The notes under the pieces: model-generated
What the model was told of the DNA's origin: nothing
The model's input: the letters and a program-made list of their open reading frames with translations, nothing else
Database searches by the model: none
DNA from: CAZHWR01 sp964536085
GTDB lineage: Bacteria > Bacillota > Clostridia > Oscillospirales > Ruminococcaceae
Reading direction: 5' to 3'
DNA: 15,655 bases
Assembly: GCA_964536085.1 (NCBI GenBank)
Contig: CAZHWR010000040.1
Span: 1-15,655, forward strand
Position numbers and translations under genes: made by a program
Shown here: positions 6,583 to 12,848 of the stretch, one piece after another
How positions within the stretch are numbered: the stretch's first letter is position 1
Layout of the letters: every line of letters starts with the position of its first letter

Positions 6583-7902
6583 ATGAAAATAACCTTTATG
6601 GGCGCGGGCAGCACTGTGTTTGCCCGCAATGTCCTGGGCGACTGCATGTGTACTCCGTCCTTGCGCGACGCCGATATCGCGCTTTACGACATTGACCCGG
6701 TGCGGCTTGAAGAATCAAACATTATACTAAGCGCAATCAACAAAAATATAAACGAAAACCGCGCCTCGATAAAAACCTATCTCGGCGCCGATAACCGCAA
6801 AGAAGCGCTCAGGGGAGCCGATTTTGTAGTAAACGCGATACAGGTCGGCGGGTACGACCCGTGCACGATAATTGATTTTGAAATTCCCAAAAAATACGGA
6901 CTGCGCCAGACGATAGCGGACACTCTGGGTATAGGCGGCATTATGCGGGGACTCAGGACGATTCCCGTAATGCAGGATTTTGCGGACGACATAGAACAGG
7001 TTTGTCCAAACGCATGGCTTTTAAACTACACAAACCCCATGGCGATTTTAACGGGATATATGCTACGATACACAAATGTTAAAACCGTCGGACTGTGCCA
7101 CAGCGTTCAGGTTTGCGCCGAAACGATTCTGAACAATGTGGGGCTCTCGGACAAAATTGACGGCGTTACGGACAAAATTGCGGGAATTAACCACATGGGC
7201 TGGCTTTTGGAGATAAAGGATAAGGACGGCAACGATCTGTATCCCGAAATCAGAAGGCGCGCGGCGGAAAAAAATGCAAACGAAAAGCATCCGGATATGG
7301 TGCGGTTTGAATACATTAAGCGTTTCGGGTACTACTGCACCGAATCGAGCGAGCACAACGCGGAATACAATCCGTTGTTTATCAAATCGCGCTATCCCGA
7401 GCTTATTGAGGATTTATGCATACCGCTTGACGAATATCCCCGCAGGTGCGTCCGTCAGATAGACGAGTGGGAGGCTGAAAAGGAGAAGATTCTCGACAAC
7501 GGCAATATCACCCATAAAAGAACGCGTGAATATGCGTCGTACATAATGGAGGCGATAGCTGACAATAAGCCGTTTAAAATCGGAGGCAATGTGTTAAACA
7601 GCGGGCTTATAGACAATCTTCCCGGGGAGGCGTGCGTTGAGGTTCCATGTTTGGTGGACGGCGGGGGAATACATCCGTGCCATGTGGGAAACCTGCCCGA
7701 GCAGTTGGCGGCTATGAACAGAACAAATATAAATCCGCAGCTTTTAACGATAAAAGCAGCGGTCACAAAGGATATTAACGATATTTACATGGCGGCGATG
7801 CTCGAACCGCACACAGCGGCGGAATTGAGCATTGACGACATCTGCAAAATGTGCGACGAACTTATCGCGGCTCACGGAGATTATATGAGGATGTACAAAT
7901 AA
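6583..7902 (+). CDS. GH4 family alpha-galactosidase/alpha-glucosidase (MelA/AglA type)
   Basis: A cytoplasmic NAD- and metal-dependent glycosidase that hydrolyses alpha-galactosides such as melibiose by oxidation-elimination at C3. The protein has 439 aa from this ATG. The upstream in-frame ATG at 6571 would add MVIN; GGTGAT (6574-6579) sits 4 nt before the chosen ATG and the family starts MKITF. Motifs: the NAD-binding GAGSTVF (7-13), LNYTNPM (147-153), CHSVQ (172-176) and GINHMGW (201-207). Cys172 and His204 correspond to the metal ligands of GH4. The CHSVQ form favours alpha-galactosidase over phospho-glycosidases. It is divergent from an AraC regulator, with a terminator after it. No sugar transporter lies in the window, so the uptake system must be elsewhere. 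Substrate specificity is inferred. Confidence 0.93.
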   Translation: MKITFMGAGSTVFARNVLGDCMCTPSLRDADIALYDIDPVRLEESNIILSAINKNINENRASIKTYLGADNRKEALRGADFVVNAIQVGGYDPCTIIDFEIPKKYGLRQTIADTLGIGGIMRGLRTIPVMQDFADDIEQVCPNAWLLNYTNPMAILTGYMLRYTNVKTVGLCHSVQVCAETILNNVGLSDKIDGVTDKIAGINHMGWLLEIKDKDGNDLYPEIRRRAAEKNANEKHPDMVRFEYIKRFGYYCTESSEHNAEYNPLFIKSRYPELIEDLCIPLDEYPRRCVRQIDEWEAEKEKILDNGNITHKRTREYASYIMEAIADNKPFKIGGNVLNSGLIDNLPGEACVEVPCLVDGGGIHPCHVGNLPEQLAAMNRTNINPQLLTIKAAVTKDINDIYMAAMLEPHTAAELSIDDICKMCDELIAAHGDYMRMYK

Positions 7903-7915
7903 TATTGCGATTAAA

Positions 7916-7954
7916 AAAACTATCGGCGCAGTTAAAAGCTGCGCCGATAGTTTT
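7916..7954. terminator. intrinsic terminator between alpha-galactosidase and XRE genes
   Basis: A 16-bp perfect stem (AAAACTATCGGCGCAG, 7916-7931, with 7939-7954) and a 7-nt loop. On the plus strand the tail is only TTTTA. On the minus strand the stem is followed by seven T, so it suits the XRE transcript best, but it lies between convergent genes and probably serves both. Confidence 0.88.
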
Positions 7955-7966
7955 ATGTCTACAGCT

Positions 7967-8036
7967 AACATAAGCTTGACTTATATAGGAAAAGAGCGGT
8001 TTCAGACGCTTCGCCTATATAAGCTAAGCTTATGTT
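7967..8036. repeat. 23-bp imperfect inverted repeat overlapping the XRE stop codon
   Basis: The left arm 7967-7989 and right arm 8014-8036 match at 21 of 23 positions. AACATAAGCTT and TTATATAGG are perfect and are separated by GAC in one arm and AGC in the other. The 24-nt middle contains a smaller dyad AGCG...CGCT. The right arm contains the last codon and TAA of the XRE gene. In that mRNA it would form a long hairpin just before the terminator. No direct-repeat target duplication is visible at its ends. Confidence 0.8.
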
Positions 8037-8254
8037 TGTTTTTTTGCGGGATATTTTTCTTTTGAATCGGTGAGGTCAAGCAGAAAATCAACGCTTGTTC
8101 CGTAAAATTTTGACAGAATAATAAGGTTTTCCGCCGTGGGAAGAATTTCGCCGTTTTCATATTTTGACAGCACGCTTTGACTTATTCCTGTTTCCATTTG
8201 AACTTTAAGTTGCGTGTAGTCGTTTGTGACTCTGATTAGCTTTATATTTTTCAT
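8030..8254 (-). CDS. small XRE-family HTH repressor
   Basis: A protein of 74 aa that is essentially a single Cro/C1-type helix-turn-helix domain (about residues 4-62). TQLKVQMETGISQSVLSKYENGE carries the recognition helix; LIILSKFYGTSVDFLLDLTD is the typical C-terminal helix pair. A short basic tail YPAKKQT follows, with no sensor or dimerisation domain. GGAGA lies 7 nt before the ATG. It is divergent from the operon starting at 8411 across an intergenic region with a strong promoter and two ATAATTAT sites, so it probably represses that operon and perhaps itself. A TATAAT at 8275-8280 is a possible -10 for this gene, with only a weak -35. The function as repressor is inferred from the family and the layout. 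Confidence 0.9.
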   Translation of the reverse strand: MKNIKLIRVTNDYTQLKVQMETGISQSVLSKYENGEILPTAENLIILSKFYGTSVDFLLDLTDSKEKYPAKKQT

Positions 8255-8282
8255 ATAATATCTCCAATATAAATATTATATG

Positions 8283-8320
8283 ATAATTATAGATAAAAAA
8301 TTCTTGACAATCATAATTAT
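8283..8320. promoter_or_regulatory. pair of operator-like palindromes in the XRE/operon divergent region
   Basis: The palindrome ATAATTAT occurs at 8283-8290 and 8313-8320, centres 30 bp apart, about three helical turns and so on the same DNA face. The second copy lies inside the -35/-10 spacer of the plus-strand promoter. The first lies close to the minus-strand -10 at 8275-8280. These are likely binding sites for the neighbouring XRE protein. The region is AT-rich, so chance occurrence is possible. Confidence 0.5.
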
Positions 8321-8332
8321 CTGTGGTATTTT
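8304..8332 (+). promoter_or_regulatory. strong promoter of the zinc-ribbon/Lgt-like operon
   Basis: A consensus TTGACA (8304-8309), a 17-nt spacer and TATTTT (8327-8332), with TGG before the -10 (extended -10). Transcription would start near 8339. The start codon at 8411 has its own GGAGG, so the upstream in-frame ATG at 8333 lies in the promoter and is not used. Confidence 0.75.
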
Positions 8333-8410
8333 ATGTATAGTTTTAATAAAATATTATCTATAAGAATATTTTATTATGTAGAATTAAAAACAAATTGTGG
8401 AGGTATCAAT

Positions 8411-8992
8411 ATGTGTTGTGAAAATTCTGAAACGCAAAAGCAAGCGGGGCAACCGACGGGAACAAACGCTTTGGAAGAAAATTTTATCAGGGCTAATCCG
8501 CTGAAAACGCAGACGAAAAAGCCGCTGAAAAAGCTTATCGTGATATTCGTTATAATAGCGGTGGCGGTTGCTTCGGTATTCGTATTAGTACATAAAAGCG
8601 ACGAGGATATGATTATAGACTGCATAAACAATTTTGCGGCGGCGTACAATGAAGGCGACAGCGATAAGCTGATTGACTGCCTGGATAAAACAACGCAGGC
8701 AGAGGTAAAGGCGTATTTAAATATAGGCTCGTCGCTTCTCGGAACATTCGGAGTGAGCGGTGTGGATTCCGATGCCATATGGAGTCTTTGGTCGGCGGGA
8801 GCAAGGATGCTGTCTGATTCCGGACAAGGATTTAATATCAAAATATATAAAATATCCTTCACCGATAAAACGACCGCCGAGGTCGATTTGGCGGCGGCTA
8901 ACAGTAAAACCGAAAGCGAGGATCGCACTACATTTACGATGGTTAAAGAAAGCGGCAAATGGTATATAAAAGACGGGTTGTCTTTGTATTGA
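8411..8992 (+). CDS. single-pass membrane protein with NTF2-like (DUF4878-like) exterior domain
   Basis: A protein of 193 aa from the ATG preceded by GGAGG at 7 nt. A polar cytoplasmic tail (1-41) begins MCCENSE, with Cys2-Cys3, and ends in a basic KKPLKK. One TM helix lies at 42-60. An exterior domain of about 130 residues follows: MIIDCINNFAAAYNEGDSDKLIDCLD, then strands ending TFTMVKESGKWYIKDGL. That helix plus WYI-strand order is the pattern of DUF4878/NTF2-like folds often found as extracytoplasmic domains in Clostridia. No enzymatic motif is seen. It is the first gene of the operon, with 21 nt to the next start. The exact domain assignment is by pattern only. Confidence 0.8.
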   Translation: MCCENSETQKQAGQPTGTNALEENFIRANPLKTQTKKPLKKLIVIFVIIAVAVASVFVLVHKSDEDMIIDCINNFAAAYNEGDSDKLIDCLDKTTQAEVKAYLNIGSSLLGTFGVSGVDSDAIWSLWSAGARMLSDSGQGFNIKIYKISFTDKTTAEVDLAAANSKTESEDRTTFTMVKESGKWYIKDGLSLY

Positions 8993-9013
8993 TACAGATT
9001 GGAGGGAAAAGCT

Positions 9014-9109
9014 GTGTATTGTAATCATTGCGGGAACAAAATGGAGAACGGCGCTAAATTTTGCAATAAATGCGGCTGTGCGGCCGGAGGCGGCAAAATC
9101 ACCAATTAA
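9014..9109 (+). CDS. zinc-ribbon mini-ORF (31 aa), in frame with the next gene
   Basis: A GTG start with GGAGGG 7 nt upstream encodes 31 residues. They form one zinc ribbon, C3-x2-C6-x10-C17-x2-C20 (MYCNHCGNKMENGAKFCNKCG), followed by a Gly-rich linker. Translation ends at TAA 9107-9109. The frame beyond this TAA is open through the four-TM protein ending at 9655. In related clostridial proteins such a ribbon is normally the N-terminus of a membrane protein. So this is either a very small stand-alone ribbon or the 5' part of a gene broken by one nonsense codon. Confidence 0.65.
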   Translation: MYCNHCGNKMENGAKFCNKCGCAAGGGKITN

Positions 9110-9181
9110 ACGTTCCCAAAAGACAAAACATTTAAGCATAAAGCATCGAAATTTCTGAATCCGCTCGGAAATGAAAAGAAA

Positions 9182-9655
9182 TTGTTCTGCATTTTGATGG
9201 CTGTGTATATTCTTAATATTATTTTATTGTCTTTTGCAAATATCTTTACTATAGAGTCTTTGGAAATATTTTCTGAAAGTATGACGCTTTTTGGAACTAT
9301 TAAATTTATTTCAGATAACAGTATTTCAGAAGTATCCTGTTTAATTGTAATCATGTTAGCGCTTCATGCGCTGAATTTGCTGCTTGTCTTTTTCCCACTG
9401 ATAAAGCGTAAAAAATTCAAAGCCAATAATCTGATGCTTATGAATATTATTTCAGTTACTTTTTTGGTGATATTGATAATTTTTTATATTTTAATTTTGC
9501 TGGTAAATTCACAATTAGATAGCCTTGGCTCTTTAAAATTAAGCATAGGCGGTTGGCTGCTGCTTTTAGATACGGCCGTATTGTCGGTTCTATCGATAAG
9601 GCTATATATAAAGCTAAAAAAAGATGAATGTAAAAAAGGAGGCGACCGTAAATGA
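9182..9655 (+). CDS. four-TM membrane protein, probable C-terminal part of the zinc-ribbon protein
   Basis: A 157-aa frame from TTG at 9182; the first ATG is 9197. Neither has a good ribosome binding site. Four hydrophobic segments are visible (about 2-22, 53-74, 84-109 and 122-143), with basic loops (LIKRKKFKAN) and a Lys-rich tail. Reading upstream in the same frame is open from the TAA at 9107, adding a hydrophilic linker (TFPKDKTFKHKASKFLNPLG) that joins it to the zinc ribbon. The original gene was probably 9014-9655. The DNA is visibly more AT-rich than the flanking genes. Its TGA overlaps the ATG of the next gene (ATGA), indicating translational coupling. No function recognised. Confidence 0.6.
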   Translation: MFCILMAVYILNIILLSFANIFTIESLEIFSESMTLFGTIKFISDNSISEVSCLIVIMLALHALNLLLVFFPLIKRKKFKANNLMLMNIISVTFLVILIIFYILILLVNSQLDSLGSLKLSIGGWLLLLDTAVLSVLSIRLYIKLKKDECKKGGDRK

Positions 9656-10539
9656 AGACGACGCATCAATTATTTGCGATTTTATTGGCGGCAAGTGTGG
9701 CAACAGCCTCGCTTTCGGGTTGCTCGTCAGGCAAAAAATATGTTGTAGACGGCAGAAACGATCAATCAGAAAGCGGCGAGACTTATGACGACGCATATGC
9801 TCTTGATCCGTTTGACGGACTGACGGTTCAGTTCGACGGAGTTTCACCGCTTTGCACGGTTTCGTTCAACAATTCGCAGTGCAGCGAAGAAGTCCAGCAG
9901 TATGTTGATTATTCGCTTGAGCCGGATGAGGTTACGACCGAAAAATATTTTAAAATCAATGAAGAGGTTATCGTTTACGCGCTGCTTAAAAATTCCTACG
10001 GTCAATCGCAGGAGTATCGGCTTACCGAAACGCAAAAAAGCTATACGGTGCAGAATGTGGCGGAATATATTACCGAGCTTTCCGCGGAAGACGATTTAAG
10101 GCAGTTCAAGCAGGAGGCAAAAGATTATATGAAATCCGTCACTGCATTCAGTGTGGGAGATTATCTGTATGATTGGGACTGTGTCACTTATAAAAGCAAT
10201 ACCGCGCCAAAAAAGAAAGATTGCTATTTCAGCGTATTGAAGCTGAGCAGCTACGATAAATATCCCAATGACGTAGGTTATTTCAACCGCATAGATATTA
10301 CATACAGTATAAATATGACTGATGATGGTGGTAATGCGCTTAAAAGGTATTTTACCGTTATTGCAAAAAATATAGTTAAAAGCGCGGACGGCCAGATAAG
10401 CTGGGGAAAAGAGAATCCCGATGATTTAAACTTTGAACTCGACATATCGACGTCCAATATGCAGAGCCTTATAAACAATAATATCACCTCAAACAAGGAT
10501 AATTACAACGTAACGACTGTTTCAGAACTGTTAAAATAA
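9652..10539 (+). CDS. lipoprotein of unknown function
   Basis: A protein of 295 aa. GGAGG (9638-9642) lies 9 nt before the ATG, which overlaps the preceding stop by 4 nt. A lipoprotein signal peptide (1-23) ends in the lipobox LSGC, with lipidated Cys24. A polar linker follows, then DPFDGLTVQFDGVSP..CTVSFN.., a beta-rich segment of the type often found in clostridial zinc-ribbon membrane proteins. The remainder (about 110-295) is a mixed alpha/beta domain with no catalytic motif I recognise. It would be anchored at the outer face of the membrane, in the same operon as an Lgt-like frame. Confident as a lipoprotein; function unknown. Confidence 0.85.
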   Translation: MKTTHQLFAILLAASVATASLSGCSSGKKYVVDGRNDQSESGETYDDAYALDPFDGLTVQFDGVSPLCTVSFNNSQCSEEVQQYVDYSLEPDEVTTEKYFKINEEVIVYALLKNSYGQSQEYRLTETQKSYTVQNVAEYITELSAEDDLRQFKQEAKDYMKSVTAFSVGDYLYDWDCVTYKSNTAPKKKDCYFSVLKLSSYDKYPNDVGYFNRIDITYSINMTDDGGNALKRYFTVIAKNIVKSADGQISWGKENPDDLNFELDISTSNMQSLINNNITSNKDNYNVTTVSELLK

Positions 10540-10568
10540 AATTTAATATATATTAGAAAGCGGCTGTT

Positions 10569-10682
10569 ATGAATTGTAAAAATTGCTCCCGTCCCATTGC
10601 CGATGAGGTACAGTTTTGCCCGAAATGCGGCGCGCTTGTAAACGGCGATGCGCCGAAACCAACGCAGATTAAGCAAGGCTAA
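10569..10682 (+). CDS. second zinc-ribbon mini-ORF (37 aa), in frame with Lgt-like gene
   Basis: An ATG with a modest AGAAAG about 8 nt upstream and 29 nt after the lipoprotein stop. It encodes one zinc ribbon with the same spacing as the first (C3-x2-C6-x10-C17-x2-C20, ending FCPKCGALV) and a short linker rich in Pro, Gln and Lys. It ends at TAA 10680-10682. The Lgt-like frame beginning at 10698 is in the same frame, five sense codons after this stop. It may be a remnant of a longer zinc-ribbon membrane protein whose 3' part was deleted, or a genuine micro-protein. Confidence 0.6.
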   Translation: MNCKNCSRPIADEVQFCPKCGALVNGDAPKPTQIKQG

Positions 10683-10697
10683 AGCCCAAACAGGTGT

Positions 10698-11291
10698 ATG
10701 GCATATTTTTCGGCGGTATTTTTCGACGCTTTGTTTAAGCTGAACGGCAAATCCGGGCTGTCTTTTAACGGAATGACATTTTACGGCGGTATGATAGGCG
10801 GGATCTGCTGTATGTACATACTGCTCAGGGCGACGAAAAAATCGACGCAATACAGTGTTCGGCAATGGTTTGATATTCTGACGCTGCCGCTGATAGTATT
10901 TCATTTTTGCGGGCGGGTCGGATGCTTTTTAGGAGGCTGCTGTTACGGAAAAGCAACAGACAGCCTCTTTGGAGTGCAGTTCCCCGATAATCAGGCGGCG
11001 GGAATCTATCACGGCGGAGCAAAATGCTATCCCACACAGCTGTTTGAAGCGGTCGCTTTGATAATAACAGCCGCTGTGGTTATGCGTTCGCGTGAAAAAT
11101 TCACGGTGTATCTTTTCAGCTACAGCGTTTTCAGGTTTTTAATTGAATTTTTTCGGGGAGATTATCGCGGAAATGCTTTTTTGGGTATGTCGCCGGCGCA
11201 AATGATATCCGTAATAATATTTTTGCTTTGTATTATATATAAAACAGCTTTTTCATATAAAAACCGTGCCGATATCAATACCGACAAATGA
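10698..11291 (+). CDS. Lgt-like protein (prolipoprotein diacylglyceryl transferase family), N-terminally truncated
   Basis: Lgt transfers diacylglycerol from phosphatidylglycerol to the lipobox Cys of prolipoproteins. Visible family features in the 197 aa: FYGGMIGG (28-35), the signature region GRVGCFLGGCCYG (72-84), YPTQLFEA (111-118), and RFLIEFFRGDYRG (146-158) followed by SPAQ. The His of the E. coli FHGG loop is Tyr here, as I recall for Firmicute Lgt-like homologues. The family normally has 250 or more residues; roughly the first 60-80 (TM1 and part of TM2) are absent, and no other frame upstream supplies them because a zinc ribbon is there. The ATG has only AGGTG 1 nt away, not a usable ribosome binding site. 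It is either a decayed gene or the product of a deletion joining two genes. Confidence 0.7.
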   Translation: MAYFSAVFFDALFKLNGKSGLSFNGMTFYGGMIGGICCMYILLRATKKSTQYSVRQWFDILTLPLIVFHFCGRVGCFLGGCCYGKATDSLFGVQFPDNQAAGIYHGGAKCYPTQLFEAVALIITAAVVMRSREKFTVYLFSYSVFRFLIEFFRGDYRGNAFLGMSPAQMISVIIFLLCIIYKTAFSYKNRADINTDK

Positions 11292-11303
11292 ATAAACGCA
11301 TCA

Positions 11304-11340
11304 TAAAAGCGCGGCGGATTATAAGTTCGACGCGCTTTTA
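11304..11340 (+). terminator. probable terminator of the zinc-ribbon/Lgt-like operon
   Basis: A 10-bp perfect stem TAAAAGCGCG/CGCGCTTTTA (11304-11313 with 11331-11340) around a 17-nt loop, starting 12 nt after the stop. The T-run is short (TTTT), so efficiency is uncertain. Confidence 0.6.
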
Positions 11341-11394
11341 ACAATTGTGTACAAAAAATGACAGGTTATTTGAATTTCTTTGAATATTAAAATG

Positions 11395-11424
11395 TTGTCT
11401 TAAATGCGCTCTCGGTAGTATAAT
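11395..11424 (+). promoter_or_regulatory. promoter of the antiporter gene
   Basis: TTGTCT (11395-11400), an 18-nt spacer and a perfect TATAAT (11419-11424). The predicted start is near 11431, about 36 nt before the ATG at 11467. Confidence 0.65.
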
Positions 11425-11466
11425 TAGTACTGTTCGGAATTTATTATATTGTTGGAGAGATACTGC

Positions 11467-12696
11467 ATGGAACATTATCGTTATCTGCTCGACCTTGCGC
11501 TTATTCTGTTTGGCACCAAGGTGTTCGGAGTACTGTTACAAAAGCTGAAAATGCCGCAGGTTGTCGGAGCGCTGCTGGCGGGAATAATCATGGGTCCGGC
11601 TGTGCTGGGCGTGGTCAGGGATTCTGATTACATAACCGTTATGTCCGAGGTGGGCGTTATAGTTCTGATGTTTTTGGCGGGTATGGAAGCGGATATTGAC
11701 GAGCTTAAAAAAGCGGGCTTTGCGTCGTTTATAATCGCACTGTTAGGCGTTATAGTCCCGCTCATCGGGGGTTATGCAATTTACGCCGTTTACAATCCGA
11801 TTTTAAACGGCGATACCGACGCTCATCTGCAAATGCTGCAAGATATATTTATGGGAGTTGTTTTGACTGCAACCTCCGTCAGCATTTCCGTCGAGACTTT
11901 AAAGGAAATGGGTAAGCTTAATTCCCGCGCGGGAAACGCTATTTTAGGCGCCGCTATTATCGATGATATTTTAGGTATCATAGTGCTCGCAATAGTTACA
12001 GGTATAGCAAAAAGCGATACGTCCGCCGGTTCGGGGACGCTCGGCGGAGTGGGACTGGTGCTTTTAAAAATCGTCGGATTTTTCGTGTTTTCAATCGTCG
12101 TCGGTATGCTGTTCAGAACATTTTTCAAAAACTGGACTGACCGCACCGAAAAAAATCAAAGGCGGTTTGTTATAATCTGCTTTGCGTTCTGCCTGTTCAT
12201 GGCGTATATTTCAGAAGCAGTGTTCGACGTTGCCGATATCACCGGCGCGTTTATTGCGGGACTTATGCTCACGGGAGTATCAAAGCGCATGTATATTGTG
12301 GCGCGGTGCGAAACGATGTCCTACGGGCTTTTGAGTCCTATATTCTTTGCGTCTATCGGTCTTAAAATAACAAGACCCGATATGAACGTCAATCTTATAG
12401 TGTTTACCGTTTTGCTGTTCGCAGTCGCGGTTTTAACAAAGGTCATTGGCTGCTTTATCGGCGCGCGCATTTGCAAATACTCAAAGCGTGAGGCGGTCGA
12501 GATAAGCGCGGGTATGATTTCGCGCGGCGAGGTAGCGCTTATTGTTGCGAACAAGGGGTTAAGCTCCAATCTGCTGCCGGAATCGGTCATGGCTCCTGTG
12601 GTAATAGTCGTTGTGCTGACTACAATAGTCGCCCCTATACTGCTGAAGTTCGCATTTACATATAAAAAGAAGCCGTCGGACAAGAAAACGGCTTAG
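11467..12696 (+). CDS. CPA2-family monovalent cation/proton antiporter (NapA/Kef/GerN-like)
   Basis: Exchanges Na+ or K+ for protons across the cytoplasmic membrane, for pH and ion homeostasis. The protein has 409 aa from the ATG with GGAGAG 7 nt upstream; the TTG at 11449 lies before the ribosome binding site and was rejected. About 12-13 TM segments span almost the whole protein. Markers: MPQVVGALLAGIIMGP near the N-terminus, LMFLAGMEADIDELK, TATSVSISVETLKEMG, and AIIDDILGI with the Asp166-Asp167 pair that binds ion and protons in electrogenic members. GAFIAGLMLTG and SAGMISRGEVALIV follow. It has no C-terminal RCK/TrkA-N domain, so it is the Na+/H+ exchanger layout rather than full Kef. 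It is monocistronic. A weak stem GGGCGGA/TCTGCCC (12718-12738) after the stop might help termination. Confidence 0.93.
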   Translation: MEHYRYLLDLALILFGTKVFGVLLQKLKMPQVVGALLAGIIMGPAVLGVVRDSDYITVMSEVGVIVLMFLAGMEADIDELKKAGFASFIIALLGVIVPLIGGYAIYAVYNPILNGDTDAHLQMLQDIFMGVVLTATSVSISVETLKEMGKLNSRAGNAILGAAIIDDILGIIVLAIVTGIAKSDTSAGSGTLGGVGLVLLKIVGFFVFSIVVGMLFRTFFKNWTDRTEKNQRRFVIICFAFCLFMAYISEAVFDVADITGAFIAGLMLTGVSKRMYIVARCETMSYGLLSPIFFASIGLKITRPDMNVNLIVFTVLLFAVAVLTKVIGCFIGARICKYSKREAVEISAGMISRGEVALIVANKGLSSNLLPESVMAPVVIVVVLTTIVAPILLKFAFTYKKKPSDKKTA

Positions 12697-12772
12697 TGTT
12701 AGACTTCGGGAATAATCGGGCGGATAAAACGTCTGCCCTGCTGTTGTCGTAATTTTTTCGGATGTACGTTAA

Positions 12773-12813
12773 AAGCCGCCCTTGGGATTCTTAACAAATC
12801 CCAAGGGCGGCTT
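12773..12813 (-). terminator. terminator between antiporter and transglutaminase-like genes
   Basis: A 17-bp perfect stem (12773-12789 with 12797-12813, core GCCGCCC/GGGCGGC) and a 7-nt loop. On the minus strand it is followed by TTTT, so it chiefly serves the minus-strand gene. The plus-strand tail lacks a T-run but the stem may still slow read-through from the antiporter gene. Confidence 0.82.
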
Positions 12814-12848
12814 CTGTGCCGTTATGCCGTTATACAGTCTGCTCATGG

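Noticed and set aside
7967..8036. Inverted repeat as a confirmed MITE or IS remnant
   Set aside because: No target-site duplication, no transposase fragment and only one copy in the window; kept only as a repeat.
8333..8410. Upstream ATG for the NTF2-like membrane protein
   Set aside because: It immediately follows the -10 box, before the predicted transcription start, and the extra 26 residues are not domain-like; ATG 8411 has GGAGG at 7 nt.
9107..9109. TAA as a recoded sense codon (altered genetic code)
   Set aside because: TAA is used as the normal terminator of several intact genes in the window, for example at 7902 and 10539.
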